Below, in pieces: positions 7,390 to 15,151 of a stretch of DNA of 33,987 bases. Both the position numbers and the translations under genes were made by a program. Under the pieces are notes generated by a model. That model was given only the letters and a program-made list of their open reading frames with translations. It ran no database searches and was not told the DNA's origin. Source of the stretch: Prochlorothrix hollandica PCC 9006 = CALU 1027. GTDB taxonomy: Bacteria > Cyanobacteriota > Cyanobacteriia > Prochlorotrichales > Prochlorotrichaceae. The first letter of the stretch is position 1, and the number at the start of each line of letters is the position of its first letter. The DNA lies in assembly GCF_000332315.1 (NCBI RefSeq), contig NZ_KB235938.1:315155-349141 (forward strand), written 5' to 3'.

Positions 7390-8662
7390 AAGAGACCCCA
7401 TGGGGGCTGGGTTGATGTTCCTGGAGGAACTCGATCGCCTGCCCCAGGGACAAGGGCTTGGCATAGAAATAGCCTTGGCCGTAGCTACAACCCATATCCG
7501 CCAGCAATTCCCCCTGGGTTGCCTGTTCAATCCCTTCCGCCACCACCGTCATCCCCAGGGCATGGGATAAATCGATAATGGCCTTGCAAATACTGCGGCT
7601 ACTGGCATTGTCCTCCAGTTCCTGCACAAAGGATTTATCCAGCTTGAGGGTGTCAAACTGGTACTGGTTCAGGTACCCCAGGCTGGAATAGCCGGTGCCA
7701 AAATCATCCAAGGTCAAGGGAAAGCCCAACTGGCGACACTCCTCCATCCAGCGGGGAGCCAGTTGACTATCCATCAGCGTTCGTTCCAGAATTTCTAGCT
7801 TGATCCGCTGGCGGGGGATCCCATAGCATTGGGCTTGGTTCACCAAATAATCTGTCAGTCCTGGCTCCTCAATCTGGCGATTGGCAATGTTGAGGCTAAT
7901 GAAGGGGGTATTCCCGGTCACCTGTTCCATTTGGCGCATGGCCTCAAAGGCGGTTTTCACCACCCACTCCCCCACGGGAATAATCAGGGATGTACATTCC
8001 GCCAAGGGCATAAAAATACTGGGGGGCACTAACCCTCGGCTGGGGCTATACCAGCGGGTCAAGGCTTCAAAGCCCACTACTGTATTACTGGCTAAATGTA
8101 AGATCGGTTGGTATACCAGCTTTAGCTCTCCGTCCCTGATGGCGCTCTGGAGTTCGCTTTCCATGCGGATCAGGTCTACTGCTTGGGAGATGCGGGGTAG
8201 GAGATCCGTCCTTTCCCTTAAACCGATGCTAAAGTTGGGGCTATTGCGCCTCCGGAAGTGGGTGCTTTCCATGCGCAGATACCCCAGCACCACAAACAAC
8301 AACATGCGCAAAATGGGGTCAGCGGACTGGATCCGCTCATCCACCTGTTCCCGGGTCACCAAGGTCAACAGGGTGTCCGTGAGGGCACGGGCCGAGGCCG
8401 ATCGGGTGCGCCCATCCACCAGCGCCAGTTCCCCGAAAATGGCCCCTGGCTCTAGCACCGACAGCACATAAAGCTGATCCTCTAGGGTCGTGAAAATTTC
8501 GACACTACCCTGGTCAATGATGTAGGCATAATCCCCTCGATCGCCTTCAGTGAAGATGCACTCCCCCGGCTTAAGGCGGCGCTGCCTGAGTCTGTCGTAG
8601 TACCGATAGTCCACGTTAGTTGCCACCCCTTGGCGCTGGTCAGGTTGCTGGCTCGGTCTCAA
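7388..8662 (-). CDS. Cyclic-nucleotide-binding domain + EAL c-di-GMP phosphodiesterase
   Basis: About 424 residues. The N-terminal cNMP-binding domain (about 20-135) has the typical PGECIFTEGDRGDYAYII...GAIFGELALVDGRTRSASARA phosphate-binding cassette. The EAL domain (about 165-415) has GFEALTRW, ISLNIANRQ, KLEILERTL, TLDDFGTGYSSLGYL, LKLDKSFV and VVAEGIE, so the metal- and c-di-GMP-binding residues appear intact and hydrolysis to pGpG is expected. There is no GGDEF domain. A small ligand such as cAMP may gate c-di-GMP turnover. The frame's first start is TTG at 8662; GTG codons 13 and 17 are alternatives and no in-frame ATG is nearby, so the true start is uncertain. Confidence 0.9.
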   Translation of the reverse strand: MRPSQQPDQRQGVATNVDYRYYDRLRQRRLKPGECIFTEGDRGDYAYIIDQGSVEIFTTLEDQLYVLSVLEPGAIFGELALVDGRTRSASARALTDTLLTLVTREQVDERIQSADPILRMLLFVVLGYLRMESTHFRRRNSPNFSIGLRERTDLLPRISQAVDLIRMESELQSAIRDGELKLVYQPILHLASNTVVGFEALTRWYSPSRGLVPPSIFMPLAECTSLIIPVGEWVVKTAFEAMRQMEQVTGNTPFISLNIANRQIEEPGLTDYLVNQAQCYGIPRQRIKLEILERTLMDSQLAPRWMEECRQLGFPLTLDDFGTGYSSLGYLNQYQFDTLKLDKSFVQELEDNASSRSICKAIIDLSHALGMTVVAEGIEQATQGELLADMGCSYGQGYFYAKPLSLGQAIEFLQEHQPSPHGVS

Positions 8663-9302
8663 CCCAGCCTTAAGGATACCTGTCCTGTTGTGTCCTAGGC
8701 TAGAGTAGCAGATCTCTTTGGGTGATCTTCATGAAAGCGATCTATGATGCCTAGGGGAGAAGGCCATGGCAGGTTATAGCCCTTAGGATTTTCGCTAAGG
8801 TTGACAGCAATGCAATCCATAGGGTAGGCTTTTTGCCATAGACATTCCTCCTGGCTCGTTTCCATGAACCCCATCTTCGTCCGGGGCGTTAGACTCAGGC
8901 CAAGATTAACAAACTGACTGCCTTTGTTACCTGGAGACCATTGTATGGTCTGGGTTTAAGTTAGTTAAATAGTACGATTGACTGTTGAAAAGTGGGCTTT
9001 GAAGGTCAAGATTGATCTCAGTCCCTTGCCCTGGATAACTCCAACCTTAGTGTTATCCTGTCAGGGCTGAATATCTATAGTTTAAAAAATCTCTCTAGTG
9101 TAGAGTACAGGATATTGCGGCTATCAACTTAAGGCGAGAGAGTGGGTTAAGGCGAGAGAATGGGGCGCGGAGTGCCCCACTCTCTCATTAGATTTTTCGG
9201 CTTTAATAAGTTTTACTTATAGAGGATGAAATTATTCAGGGATCCACAGGAAAATGAAGGTTTTAGGCTCTAGGCAACAGACCTTAGGCGATGTGAGAGG
9301 TT
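8663..9302. other. Long intergenic region, no gene recognised
   Basis: About 640 bp with no convincing coding frame. A TTGACA word at about 8801 has no good -10 partner. A small hairpin, AGACCA-TTGTA-TGGTCT, lies near 8935-8951. The strongest element, the hairpin at 9154-9186, is listed separately. Base composition becomes more AT-rich from about 9060 onward. Confidence 0.5.
9154..9200 (+). terminator. Strong hairpin, terminator-like
   Basis: 13-bp arms GAGAGAATGGGGC (9154-9166) and GCCCCACTCTCTC (9174-9186) with one mismatch and a 7-nt loop are followed by ATTAGATTTTTC. The left arm is preceded by a related direct repeat (AAGGCGAGAGAGTGGG). Structurally it fits a terminator, but no plus-strand gene ends nearby. 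Confidence 0.45.
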
Positions 9303-9467
9303 TCATTTCACTGGGGTGATCGCCCCGATTTTGGTAGGGGCAATCCCCCCGTGGTTGCCCCGGTTGTGGGTCACCAAGAGGGTCGGCACGGGGGCGAGAA
9401 CCTTAGCCGAGGTCGATGGTTCCCAGGTGAAATCCACCCCGTTGATCCGGCTCTGACCGGCCATCAT
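9303..9467 (-). CDS. Possible small ORF or gene remnant of unknown function
   Basis: A minus-strand frame starting ATGATG encodes 54 residues including GQSRINGVDFTWEPSTSAKV and LAPVPTLLVTHNRGN. The frame stays open upstream of the ATG (..ASEQGCSS), suggesting the tail of a longer, eroded gene. Composition looks protein-like, but I do not recognise the family and no ribosome-binding site stands out. Confidence 0.3.
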   Translation of the reverse strand: MMAGQSRINGVDFTWEPSTSAKVLAPVPTLLVTHNRGNHGGIAPTKIGAITPVK

Positions 9468-9585
9468 GGAGCTGCAACCCTGCTCACTTGCCCCCTGAAT
9501 AGTTACTGGAATATGTAAATTTGATTGAGATTTAAATAGTAAAAGAAGAAATTCTCAAATAGAGATTGATGAAAATCGAGAGAAT

Positions 9586-9996
9586 ATGCCTTCACTTAAT
9601 CACAGTTATGTTTGCCTTCAGATTTTAAAAGAGCTACTTAACCATGATGAGATTTTGCCATTACCTGAATTAACCCTAGATATTGCTAATGATTTAACTC
9701 CTGATATTTCAGTGTTTTCAAAAAGTAAAATTAAACCCAATTTTTTCCATGATGTTTCAAAATTTCCTGAGAAACCAATTTTAGCGATCGAAGTCATCTC
9801 ATCTAGTCAAACTATTCAGGAAATGTTACAAAAAGCAAAACAATTAGTTGGCGAGGGAGTTAAAATTGTCTGGACGGTAGAACCCTATAGTCAAACTGTT
9901 TTTGTCACGACAGTTGCTCAGGAGACCCTTTTCCATTCAGAGATTGTTAAAAATGACGGTATTGAAGTTGACTTTGCCAAAATTTTTACTAATTAA
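9586..9996 (+). CDS. Short Uma2 family protein
   Basis: 136 residues with LTPDISVF near residue 36 and PILAIEVISSSQTIQEMLQK near 64, the predicted acidic catalytic strands of Uma2/DUF820, then GVKIVWTVEPYSQTVFVT, the closing strand of the fold. It is shorter than the usual 180-200 residues because the N-terminal strand-helix segment is reduced, so it may be a degenerate or minimal member. Codon use is AT-rich, unlike the Uma2 genes upstream, marking the beginning of the AT-rich island. It ends 37 bp before wzm on the same strand. Confidence 0.75.
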   Translation: MPSLNHSYVCLQILKELLNHDEILPLPELTLDIANDLTPDISVFSKSKIKPNFFHDVSKFPEKPILAIEVISSSQTIQEMLQKAKQLVGEGVKIVWTVEPYSQTVFVTTVAQETLFHSEIVKNDGIEVDFAKIFTN

Positions 9997-10033
9997 AATA
10001 GTCTTTTAAGTTAGCGGTCTTATTTAGTTTTCT

Positions 10034-10867
10034 ATGCAAAATTCTACTCCTACCTTAGTGATTGAAGCAGGGCGTACTGAGCGCCAATACTGGCAGGACT
10101 TGTGGCGATATCGGGAGTTATTTTACTTTTTAGCGTGGCGCGATATTTTGGTGCGCTATAAGCAAACGGCGATCGGAATTCTCTGGGCTTTGATTCGTCC
10201 CTTTTTGACCATGGTGGTTTTCAGTGTCATCTTTGGCAAATTGGCTGGCTTAGAATCTGAGGGCAATGCCCCTTATCCTATTATGGTTTTTTCTGCCATG
10301 TTACCGTGGCAGTTTTTTGCTAATTCCCTGTCTGAATCTAGTAATAGTTTGATTTCTAATGCCAACCTGATTTCTAAGGTCTATTTCCCGCGCCTTGTGG
10401 TGCCCACTAGTGCGGTGGTGGTCAGTTTTGTTGATTTTATGATTTCGGGCATTATTTTGCTGGGTCTGATGGCTTGGTATGATTTCGTTCCCAGTTGGCG
10501 CATTGTGTTGCTGCCGGTTTTCATTGCGATCGCCTTCGCCGCTTCCATGGGGGCTGGCTTGTGGTTGGCTTCCCTAAATGTCCAGTACCGCGACTTCCGT
10601 TACGTGGTTCCCTTCCTGGTTCAGTTTGGTCTGTATATTTCACCGGTGGGGTTTAGCAGTCAAATTGTACCGGAGCGATGGCGCTTGCTCTATTCCTTAA
10701 ACCCTATGGTGGGGGTGATTGACGGTTTTCGCTGGGCTATTTTAGGCAATAGCTCCCAAATTTACTGGCCCGGTTTTCTGTTGTCGAACACCTTGGTGCT
10801 AGTGCTGCTCGTGAGTGGCATTTGGTTCTTCCGTCGCATGGAACGAACCTTTGCGGATGTGATTTAG
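10034..10867 (+). CDS. wzm: ABC-2 type polysaccharide exporter permease (Wzm-like)
   Basis: 277-residue inner-membrane permease with about six transmembrane segments. It has the family N-terminus YWQDLWRYRELFYFLAWRDI, the amphipathic VRYKQTAIGILWALIRPFLT, PWQFFANSLSESSNSL, LISKVYFPRLVVP, SLNVQYRDFRYVVPFLVQFGLYISPV and NPMVGVIDGFRWA. Such permeases pair with a Wzt ATPase to export O-antigen or other glycans. The ATPase gene normally follows immediately. Here only repeated 5' fragments of it are found, starting about 3.4 kb downstream, so this permease has no complete partner inside the window. Confidence 0.92.
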   Translation: MQNSTPTLVIEAGRTERQYWQDLWRYRELFYFLAWRDILVRYKQTAIGILWALIRPFLTMVVFSVIFGKLAGLESEGNAPYPIMVFSAMLPWQFFANSLSESSNSLISNANLISKVYFPRLVVPTSAVVVSFVDFMISGIILLGLMAWYDFVPSWRIVLLPVFIAIAFAASMGAGLWLASLNVQYRDFRYVVPFLVQFGLYISPVGFSSQIVPERWRLLYSLNPMVGVIDGFRWAILGNSSQIYWPGFLLSNTLVLVLLVSGIWFFRRMERTFADVI

Positions 10868-10912
10868 CGCTGATGCCTGAATTACCCCAAGACTGTGCGG
10901 AACAGGTGAGAG

Positions 10913-11293
10913 ATGTTTGATTACGCAAGCGCCCGTCAGTATCTAAAGCACAAGCAAGAGCAAGCACAAGCTCAACGCTTCTCCCTCTGGCAAAAAGCAA
11001 AGGCGGATTCGGTCACAATCATCGAGATGATCATTGAAAAATACAGCCCAGAACAGATCATTCAATGGGGATCTATCCTAAAGCCAGAACACTTTTCTGA
11101 GATTTCTGATATTGATTTAGCTGTTTCTGGTGTTGATTCGATCGTCTTTATGGACTTATTAGCTGATGCAGAAAATCTCACTCAATTTTCCTTGGATTTA
11201 GTGCGTTGGGAAGAGTTGTGTGATCCATTCCAAAGGATTATTTCAATGAAGGGAACGGTAGTCTATGGAAGATCTCTTACTCTTAATTGCTGA
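10913..11293 (+). CDS. MNT-type nucleotidyltransferase antitoxin (MntA-like)
   Basis: 126 residues with the minimal nucleotidyltransferase signature GSILKPEHFSEISDIDLAV (about 52-70): GS, then D-I-D for metal binding. In type VII toxin-antitoxin systems such proteins inactivate a HEPN RNase toxin by adding AMP residues. The start is supported by an AGGTGAG sequence seven bases upstream. The gene overlaps the next by 29 bp, the usual arrangement for MNT/HEPN pairs. It lies 45 bp after wzm, where wzt would be expected. Confidence 0.82.
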   Translation: MFDYASARQYLKHKQEQAQAQRFSLWQKAKADSVTIIEMIIEKYSPEQIIQWGSILKPEHFSEISDIDLAVSGVDSIVFMDLLADAENLTQFSLDLVRWEELCDPFQRIISMKGTVVYGRSLTLNC

Positions 11294-11759
11294 AATACAG
11301 GAAGGTCAGGCCGTTTTAGACAAGTTGCACCGTTTATACAAGACCTACGAATCCTCCTTTAGCAATCTTGAACAGCGTGATTTGAGAGATGCGGTGCTAC
11401 TCTCTGACATTTTGTGTAATACCTACACCTGCTGTGAAACGATTTTTCTTCGTATTTCTAGGCTTTTTGAAAATCATTTAGATGAGTCTCAGTGGCATAA
11501 GGAGCTTCTGAAAAAGATGCGAGTGGAAATTCCTGGCATTCGCAAGGCTCTCCTCACCCATGAGTCTTATCAACTGTTAGACGAACTCAGACGGTTCCGA
11601 CACTTCAAACGCTACTACTATGACTTTGACTACGACTGGTTGCGACTGGATTACCTAAGCGCGGTTTATAACCAGTTAGTCCCCTTGCTGGAATGTCAAC
11701 TAGCTGAGTACATTCATTTTTTACGAGATTTACACAGTCAAAGCCCTCATCCAGTTTAA
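11265..11759 (+). CDS. HEPN-domain HepT-like ribonuclease toxin
   Basis: 164 residues, almost all helical. It contains LLDELRRFRHFKRYYYDFDYDW near residues 105-126, with the RX3-6H pattern and downstream tyrosines used by HEPN RNases and by MntA for AMPylation. It partners the overlapping upstream MNT gene. The start overlaps that gene by 29 bp, implying translational coupling. Assignment to the HepT-like subfamily is by motif and gene pairing. I see no internal lesion, so the pair may be active. Confidence 0.8.
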   Translation: MEDLLLLIAEIQEGQAVLDKLHRLYKTYESSFSNLEQRDLRDAVLLSDILCNTYTCCETIFLRISRLFENHLDESQWHKELLKKMRVEIPGIRKALLTHESYQLLDELRRFRHFKRYYYDFDYDWLRLDYLSAVYNQLVPLLECQLAEYIHFLRDLHSQSPHPV

Positions 11760-11787
11760 AGTCCAGAATGCTTCAGATTGAGTACTA

Positions 11788-11886
11788 CAGCAGTCCTAAA
11801 TGGGTCGTGTGGTGTGCCCCCGGAGGGGGCACACCACACCAAGGGTTTCAGCCATCGAGATGCCTACAACTGATTTAGGGTTGCTG
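11788..11886 (-). mobile_element. 99-bp MITE, copy 1
   Basis: Flanked by TA on both sides (11786-11787 and 11887-11888). Imperfect terminal inverted repeats run CAGCAGTCCTAAATGGGT / (reverse of) CAGCAACCCTAAATCAGT. The centre is a perfect 15-bp hairpin, GTGTGGTGTGCCCCC and its complement, with a 5-base loop. It is in the opposite orientation to copies 2 and 3. It carries no coding capacity and is intergenic, after the HEPN toxin. Confidence 0.9.
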
Positions 11887-11888
11887 TA

Positions 11889-12124
11889 TAGTGATCCGAC
11901 GTGAAATCTGAATACTCTTGCTCCCCTCTCCCGGGTCCATCCAACTTTAGACGGGCCAGAGGCCCATCCTACCCAAGAGGTTGTTGTGGGATAGCCGTCT
12001 CGGCTGTCCATCTGCGAAAGTGGGATACACCCCCTCTCCTCCTTGGGAGAGGGGCTGGGGGTGAGGGCTTTTTGTAGATCCCAAGCCGGATCACTCTATT
12101 CTTTCCAAGGTAAGGCCCAGGGTT
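11889..12124. repeat. Spacer with the dispersed CCCCTCTCC palindrome, copy 2
   Basis: The main element is the stem CCCCTCTCC (12031-12039) / GGAGAGGGG (12046-12054) followed by GCTGGGGGTGAGGGCTTTTT. It is a relative of the element after ndhD and is terminator-like because of the T run. A half copy (CCCCTCTCCCGGG) lies near 11912. Nothing coding is recognised between them. Confidence 0.6.
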
Positions 12125-12826
12125 ATGACAGCAACACTAGAGAAGGCCATCATTTACCCCGATAGCGATGGTCAACCGATGGCAGACAATACCAAGCAGT
12201 TTCGTTGGATTGTATTGATCAAAGAAAATCTAGATGCCTTTTTTGCAGACGAAGAGGCTGTTTTTGTGGCGGGAGATCTGCTGTGGTATCCGGTGGAAGG
12301 TCGTCCCGATATTCGCGTTGCCCCCGATGTTCTAGTGGCCTTTGGCCGTCCCAAGGGAGATCGAGGCTCCTATCGGCAATGGCAGGAGAACCAGGTAGCG
12401 CCGCAGGTCGTGTTTGAAATTCTATCGCCGGGAAACACCACCAAGGAAATGAGTCGTAAATTACTATTCTACAACCACTATGGTGTGGAAGAATATTATA
12501 TTTACGATCCAGATCACAATGAACTCACGGGTTTAATCCGGACGGAGGGGGAGTTAACCCCTGTTGAAGAGATAGACAACTGGGTTAGTCCTCGTTTGGG
12601 TATTAAGTTTGAGCGAACGCCCTCAACTTTAAATCTCTATGATGGTGAAAATAATCTATTTTTATCTCCTCTAGAGCTGAGACAGAAACTGACCCAGGAA
12701 AAGGTCAGGGCCGACCAGGAAAAGGTCAGGGCTGACCAGGAAAGGGCTAGGGCCGACCAGGAAAGGGCTAGGGCTGAACGTTTAGCAGAACAACTCAAAG
12801 CTCTAGGGGTGGATCCTGTGGAATAA
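12125..12826 (+). CDS. Uma2 family putative endonuclease with coiled-coil tail
   Basis: 233 residues. The Uma2/DUF820 core shows GRPDIRVAPDVLVAFG (about 58-73), QVVFEILSPGNTTKEMSRKLLFYNHYGVEEYYIYDPD (about 98-134) and a conserved C-terminal LGIKFER segment. The tail (about 190-225) is four repeats of QE(K/R)(V/A)RAD, a short coiled coil from 18-bp DNA repeats at about 12698-12780, ending LAEQLKALGVDP. It is the same tail design as the Uma2 gene at 5052-5864. It lies in the wzm-wzt interval. The ATG at 12125 is preceded by AAGGTAAGG. Confidence 0.88.
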   Translation: MTATLEKAIIYPDSDGQPMADNTKQFRWIVLIKENLDAFFADEEAVFVAGDLLWYPVEGRPDIRVAPDVLVAFGRPKGDRGSYRQWQENQVAPQVVFEILSPGNTTKEMSRKLLFYNHYGVEEYYIYDPDHNELTGLIRTEGELTPVEEIDNWVSPRLGIKFERTPSTLNLYDGENNLFLSPLELRQKLTQEKVRADQEKVRADQERARADQERARAERLAEQLKALGVDPVE

Positions 12827-12938
12827 GCCAGTTAGAATGGACAGAGCATCCCATGGGGACCTCGATTAAATGGGTTCATAGCATTAGTCACCAGCCCCTG
12901 TCCTAGTCCCGATCGCTCTCCTGAAAAAATACTGCTTT

Positions 12939-13508
12939 ATGATTGCCATCTCCCCCACCAAAGCCAACTTAAGCCTAGAAGCCTTCTTGGCTCTGCCGGA
13001 GACCAAACCCTATGGTGAATATATTGATGGTCATATTGAGCAGAAGCCTATGCCCCAAGGCGAACATAGCACGCTACAGATTCGCTTAGGAACTACTATT
13101 AATCAGAGTGCATTGCCTCAAAAGTTAGCCCACGCTTTTACCGAACTCAGATGTAATATCAATGGACGTTCCTTTGTGTCGGATATTGGTGTTTTTACTT
13201 GGGAGCGTATTCCTAAAACCCCAAGCGGTCGTATTGCCAATCGTGTTGATACCTATCCTGACTGGATGATTGAAATCTTATCACCGGAGCAGTCGGCAAA
13301 TAGGGTCATCAAAAAAATTATGGTTTGTTTGGAAGCAGGGACTCAGTTGGCTTGGCTGGTTGATCCGGAGGATGAGTCGGTGTTGGTTTTTAAGCGGCAG
13401 CAGTTTCCCGAAATGAAGTCTGAGCAGGATAGGTTACCGGTTTTGGAAATCTTGCCACGGTTGGAGTTATCGGCTGGAGAGGTCTTTAGCTGGCTAAGCT
13501 TTATTTAG
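12939..13508 (+). CDS. Uma2 family putative endonuclease
   Basis: 189 residues: SLEAFLALPETKPYGEYIDGHIEQKPMPQGEHS (the conserved N-terminal glutamate region), SFVSDIGVFTWERIP near 78 and YPDWMIEILSPEQSANRVIKKIMVCLEAGTQLAWLVDPE (about 108-146) with the predicted catalytic residues. Length is normal and no lesion is seen. It is adjacent to another Uma2 gene on the left and a Phd-like/PIN toxin-antitoxin pair on the right. Confidence 0.88.
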   Translation: MIAISPTKANLSLEAFLALPETKPYGEYIDGHIEQKPMPQGEHSTLQIRLGTTINQSALPQKLAHAFTELRCNINGRSFVSDIGVFTWERIPKTPSGRIANRVDTYPDWMIEILSPEQSANRVIKKIMVCLEAGTQLAWLVDPEDESVLVFKRQQFPEMKSEQDRLPVLEILPRLELSAGEVFSWLSFI

Positions 13509-13520
13509 GTTGGATGGTTC

Positions 13521-13808
13521 ATGAAGGCTAACTACAGAGCCGACTACCCGTGCAGTTATCGTTATGACGAATCTGAGGAATCAGTTAACAAAATGTATTG
13601 CACTGCCCGGTTAGATGCGACGAAGGAAACCCAGATAGAAATGCCAAAAGATTGTCCCTACTCAATTGGTGATGTATTAACAAAAGTAATTGCAGGGGAA
13701 TATCAATCTAAGCGACAACGGGTGCTAGATCTTAACAAAGGTGAAATATGGATGAGTGATGACTTTAATGCTCCACTCTCTGACGAATTTTGGCTAGGAA
13801 AAGAATGA
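13521..13808 (+). CDS. Phd/DUF2281-like antitoxin of a PIN toxin
   Basis: 95 residues. The C-terminal part, KGEIWMSDDFNAPLSDEFWLGKE, is the toxin-binding tail typical of small antitoxins paired with PIN nucleases in cyanobacteria. The first 60 residues look unlike usual Phd or DUF2281 N-termini, so the start may be later (Met25) or the gene may be chimeric. Its stop overlaps the ATG of the PIN gene (ATGA at 13805-13808), which fixes the pairing. Confidence 0.65.
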   Translation: MKANYRADYPCSYRYDESEESVNKMYCTARLDATKETQIEMPKDCPYSIGDVLTKVIAGEYQSKRQRVLDLNKGEIWMSDDFNAPLSDEFWLGKE

Positions 13809-14292
13809 AATTATTGATGGATACTCATGTGTTGTTGTGGCTTGCTGGAGATTCAAAGAATCTTTCTACAAAAGTTGTAGATCTAATTTTAGATGCGCAA
13901 AGTTCTTTATTTTTAAGCTTTGCTAGTATTTGGGAAATTCAAATCAAATCACAGCTACAGCAACCCTAAATCAGTTGTAGGCATCTCGATGGCTGAAACC
14001 CTTGGTGTGGTGTGCCCCCTCCGGGGGCACACCACACGACCCATTTAGGACTGCTGTAGGCAAGCTAACTATTACTAAGCTATTGCCAGAGTTGATTCAG
14101 CAGCAATGTCAAGACAATGACATCCAACTTTTGGAAGTTAAGCTAGAGCATATCTATGCATTGAAAGATCTACAAAATCATCATCGAGATCCCTTTGACA
14201 GATTATTAATTGCTCAAACACAAACTGAAAATATGACCCTGGTATCGGCAGATAGGGTCTTCACTCTCTATGACGTAAATTTGTTTTGGTAA
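13805..14292 (+). pseudogene. PIN-domain ribonuclease toxin (VapC-like), interrupted by a MITE
   Basis: The first half, MKLLMDTHVLLWLAGDS...SFASIWEIQIKSQL, carries the first PIN aspartate and the conserved glutamate. The second half, GKLTITKLL...HHRDPFDRLLIAQ...LVSADRVFTLYDVNLFW, carries the DPFDRLLIAQ and SAD acidic motifs. A 99-bp MITE at 13958-14056 separates them. Deleting the MITE plus one TA (101 bp) joins QL directly to GKL in frame and rebuilds a normal 128-residue PIN protein. In its present form the frame stops inside the MITE, so the toxin is inactive while its antitoxin gene remains intact. Confidence 0.93.
13958..14056 (+). mobile_element. 99-bp MITE, copy 2 (inside the PIN toxin gene)
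   Basis: Same family as copies 1 and 3: ends CAGCAACCC...GGACTGCTG, TA at both flanks (13956-13957 and 14057-14058) and a central perfect hairpin, GTGTGGTGTGCCCCC / GGGGGCACACCACAC. TA target duplication with short imperfect inverted ends suggests mobilisation by an IS630/Tc1-mariner-type transposase. That is an inference, since no such gene is in the window. Confidence 0.93.
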
Positions 14293-14312
14293 CTACTCTA
14301 CCCCACTCCTTA

Positions 14313-14465
14313 ATGTCTGATACTGTTATTCGGGTTGAAAATTTAGGGAAGAAGTACATCATTGGGCACCAGAAGCAAGAGAGGTACACTTCACTGCGGG
14401 ATATGATTGCGGATGGGGCGAGGTCTGTTTTTAGTTCTCTCACTCAAAACTCAAACAAAATTTAG
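14313..14465 (+). pseudogene. wzt: wzt 5'-fragment, copy A
   Basis: Encodes MSDTVIRVENLGKKYIIGHQ, then about 30 more residues including TSLRDMIADGARS, and stops at TAG after 50 codons. The start matches the N-terminus of Wzt, the ATPase of polysaccharide ABC exporters, but the Walker A motif, signature and Walker B that follow in a real Wzt are missing. It begins 20 bp after the PIN toxin's stop. Downstream, GATGTCTTGATATGCCAGTC (14466-14485) is shared with the other copies and leads into the DUF29 gene. Confidence 0.85.
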
Positions 14466-14521
14466 GATGTCTTGATATGCCAGTCGATACCTATCACCGT
14501 AAACCCAGGAGAGCCGAGCAA

Positions 14522-14959
14522 ATGGAACTTAACCAGTTGTTATACGAACAGGATTTTTACACTTGGACAGAACAACAAGCCCAGGCTTTAGCCCAGCATC
14601 GGGTAGAAAACTTAGACTGGGAACATTTAGCGGAGGAGATGGCAGATTTGGGAAATCGTCATTACGATCAGTTGAATTCTCGTCTGGCAGTTTTAATCGG
14701 TCATCTGTTGAAGTGGAAGTATCAACCAGAACGTCAAGGAAGTTCATGGCGAGCTACAATTCGGGAACAACGCCGTAAGATTAGTCGCCTGCTCCACAAA
14801 AATCCAGGTCTAAAAAGTCGCTGGCAGGAAGTCTGGGAAGAGGCTTGGTTGGATGGTCGAGATTTGGCGATCCGGGAAACCGGTATGGATGAGTCTATTT
14901 TTCCAGAAGTTCCCTGTTTTGATTCTGAGCAAGTTCAAGATGAGGGTTATTGGCCTTAA
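14522..14959 (+). CDS. DUF29 family protein
   Basis: 145 residues: LYEQDFYTWTEQQAQALAQH, NLDWEHLAEEMADLGNRHYDQLNSRLAVLIGHLLKWKYQPE, SSWRATIREQRRKISRLL. This is the conserved helical DUF29 pattern common in cyanobacteria, with unknown function. The frame extends 15 codons further up to an ATG at 14477, but that part is the shared post-wzt junction sequence, and ATG at 14522 gives the normal DUF29 start. It is placed between wzt copies A and B like a cassette. Confidence 0.82.
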   Translation: MELNQLLYEQDFYTWTEQQAQALAQHRVENLDWEHLAEEMADLGNRHYDQLNSRLAVLIGHLLKWKYQPERQGSSWRATIREQRRKISRLLHKNPGLKSRWQEVWEEAWLDGRDLAIRETGMDESIFPEVPCFDSEQVQDEGYWP

Positions 14960-15029
14960 ATTCCAACAGTAAATTTCAGTCTGCTAGTGTCAATATTGGA
15001 ATTTGGAAACTATCAATCTCTGCTCTGCG

Positions 15030-15151
15030 GGGAGCATCTCACTTATGCAAGTGGGTAACTATACTCATGCCTGAGATCGGTTTTTAGCAAGGCTTCCAAG
15101 ATAGCTTGACATAACACCTAATTTAGGAGGTTACAAAAGTGAGATGCTCCC
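15030..15151. mobile_element. 122-bp MITE-like element with perfect 15-bp terminal inverted repeats
   Basis: GGGAGCATCTCACTT at 15030-15044 and its exact reverse complement AAGTGAGATGCTCCC at 15137-15151. The interior is non-coding. It is of a different family from the 99-bp MITEs. No target duplication is evident. Its right end touches wzt copy B exactly where that copy loses its 5' part, suggesting a deletion associated with the element. Confidence 0.75.

Noticed and set aside
8801-8830. TTGACA promoter upstream of the EAL gene
   Set aside because: It is on the plus strand with no convincing -10 box and no plus-strand gene nearby.
14002-14292. Separate 96-residue protein beginning MVWCAPSGGTPHD
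   Set aside because: The first 20 residues are translated MITE sequence; the rest is the 3' half of the PIN toxin.
14477-14521. Longer start for the DUF29 gene (MPVDTYHRKP)
   Set aside because: These codons are the shared junction sequence following wzt fragments, and the family-typical start is at 14522.
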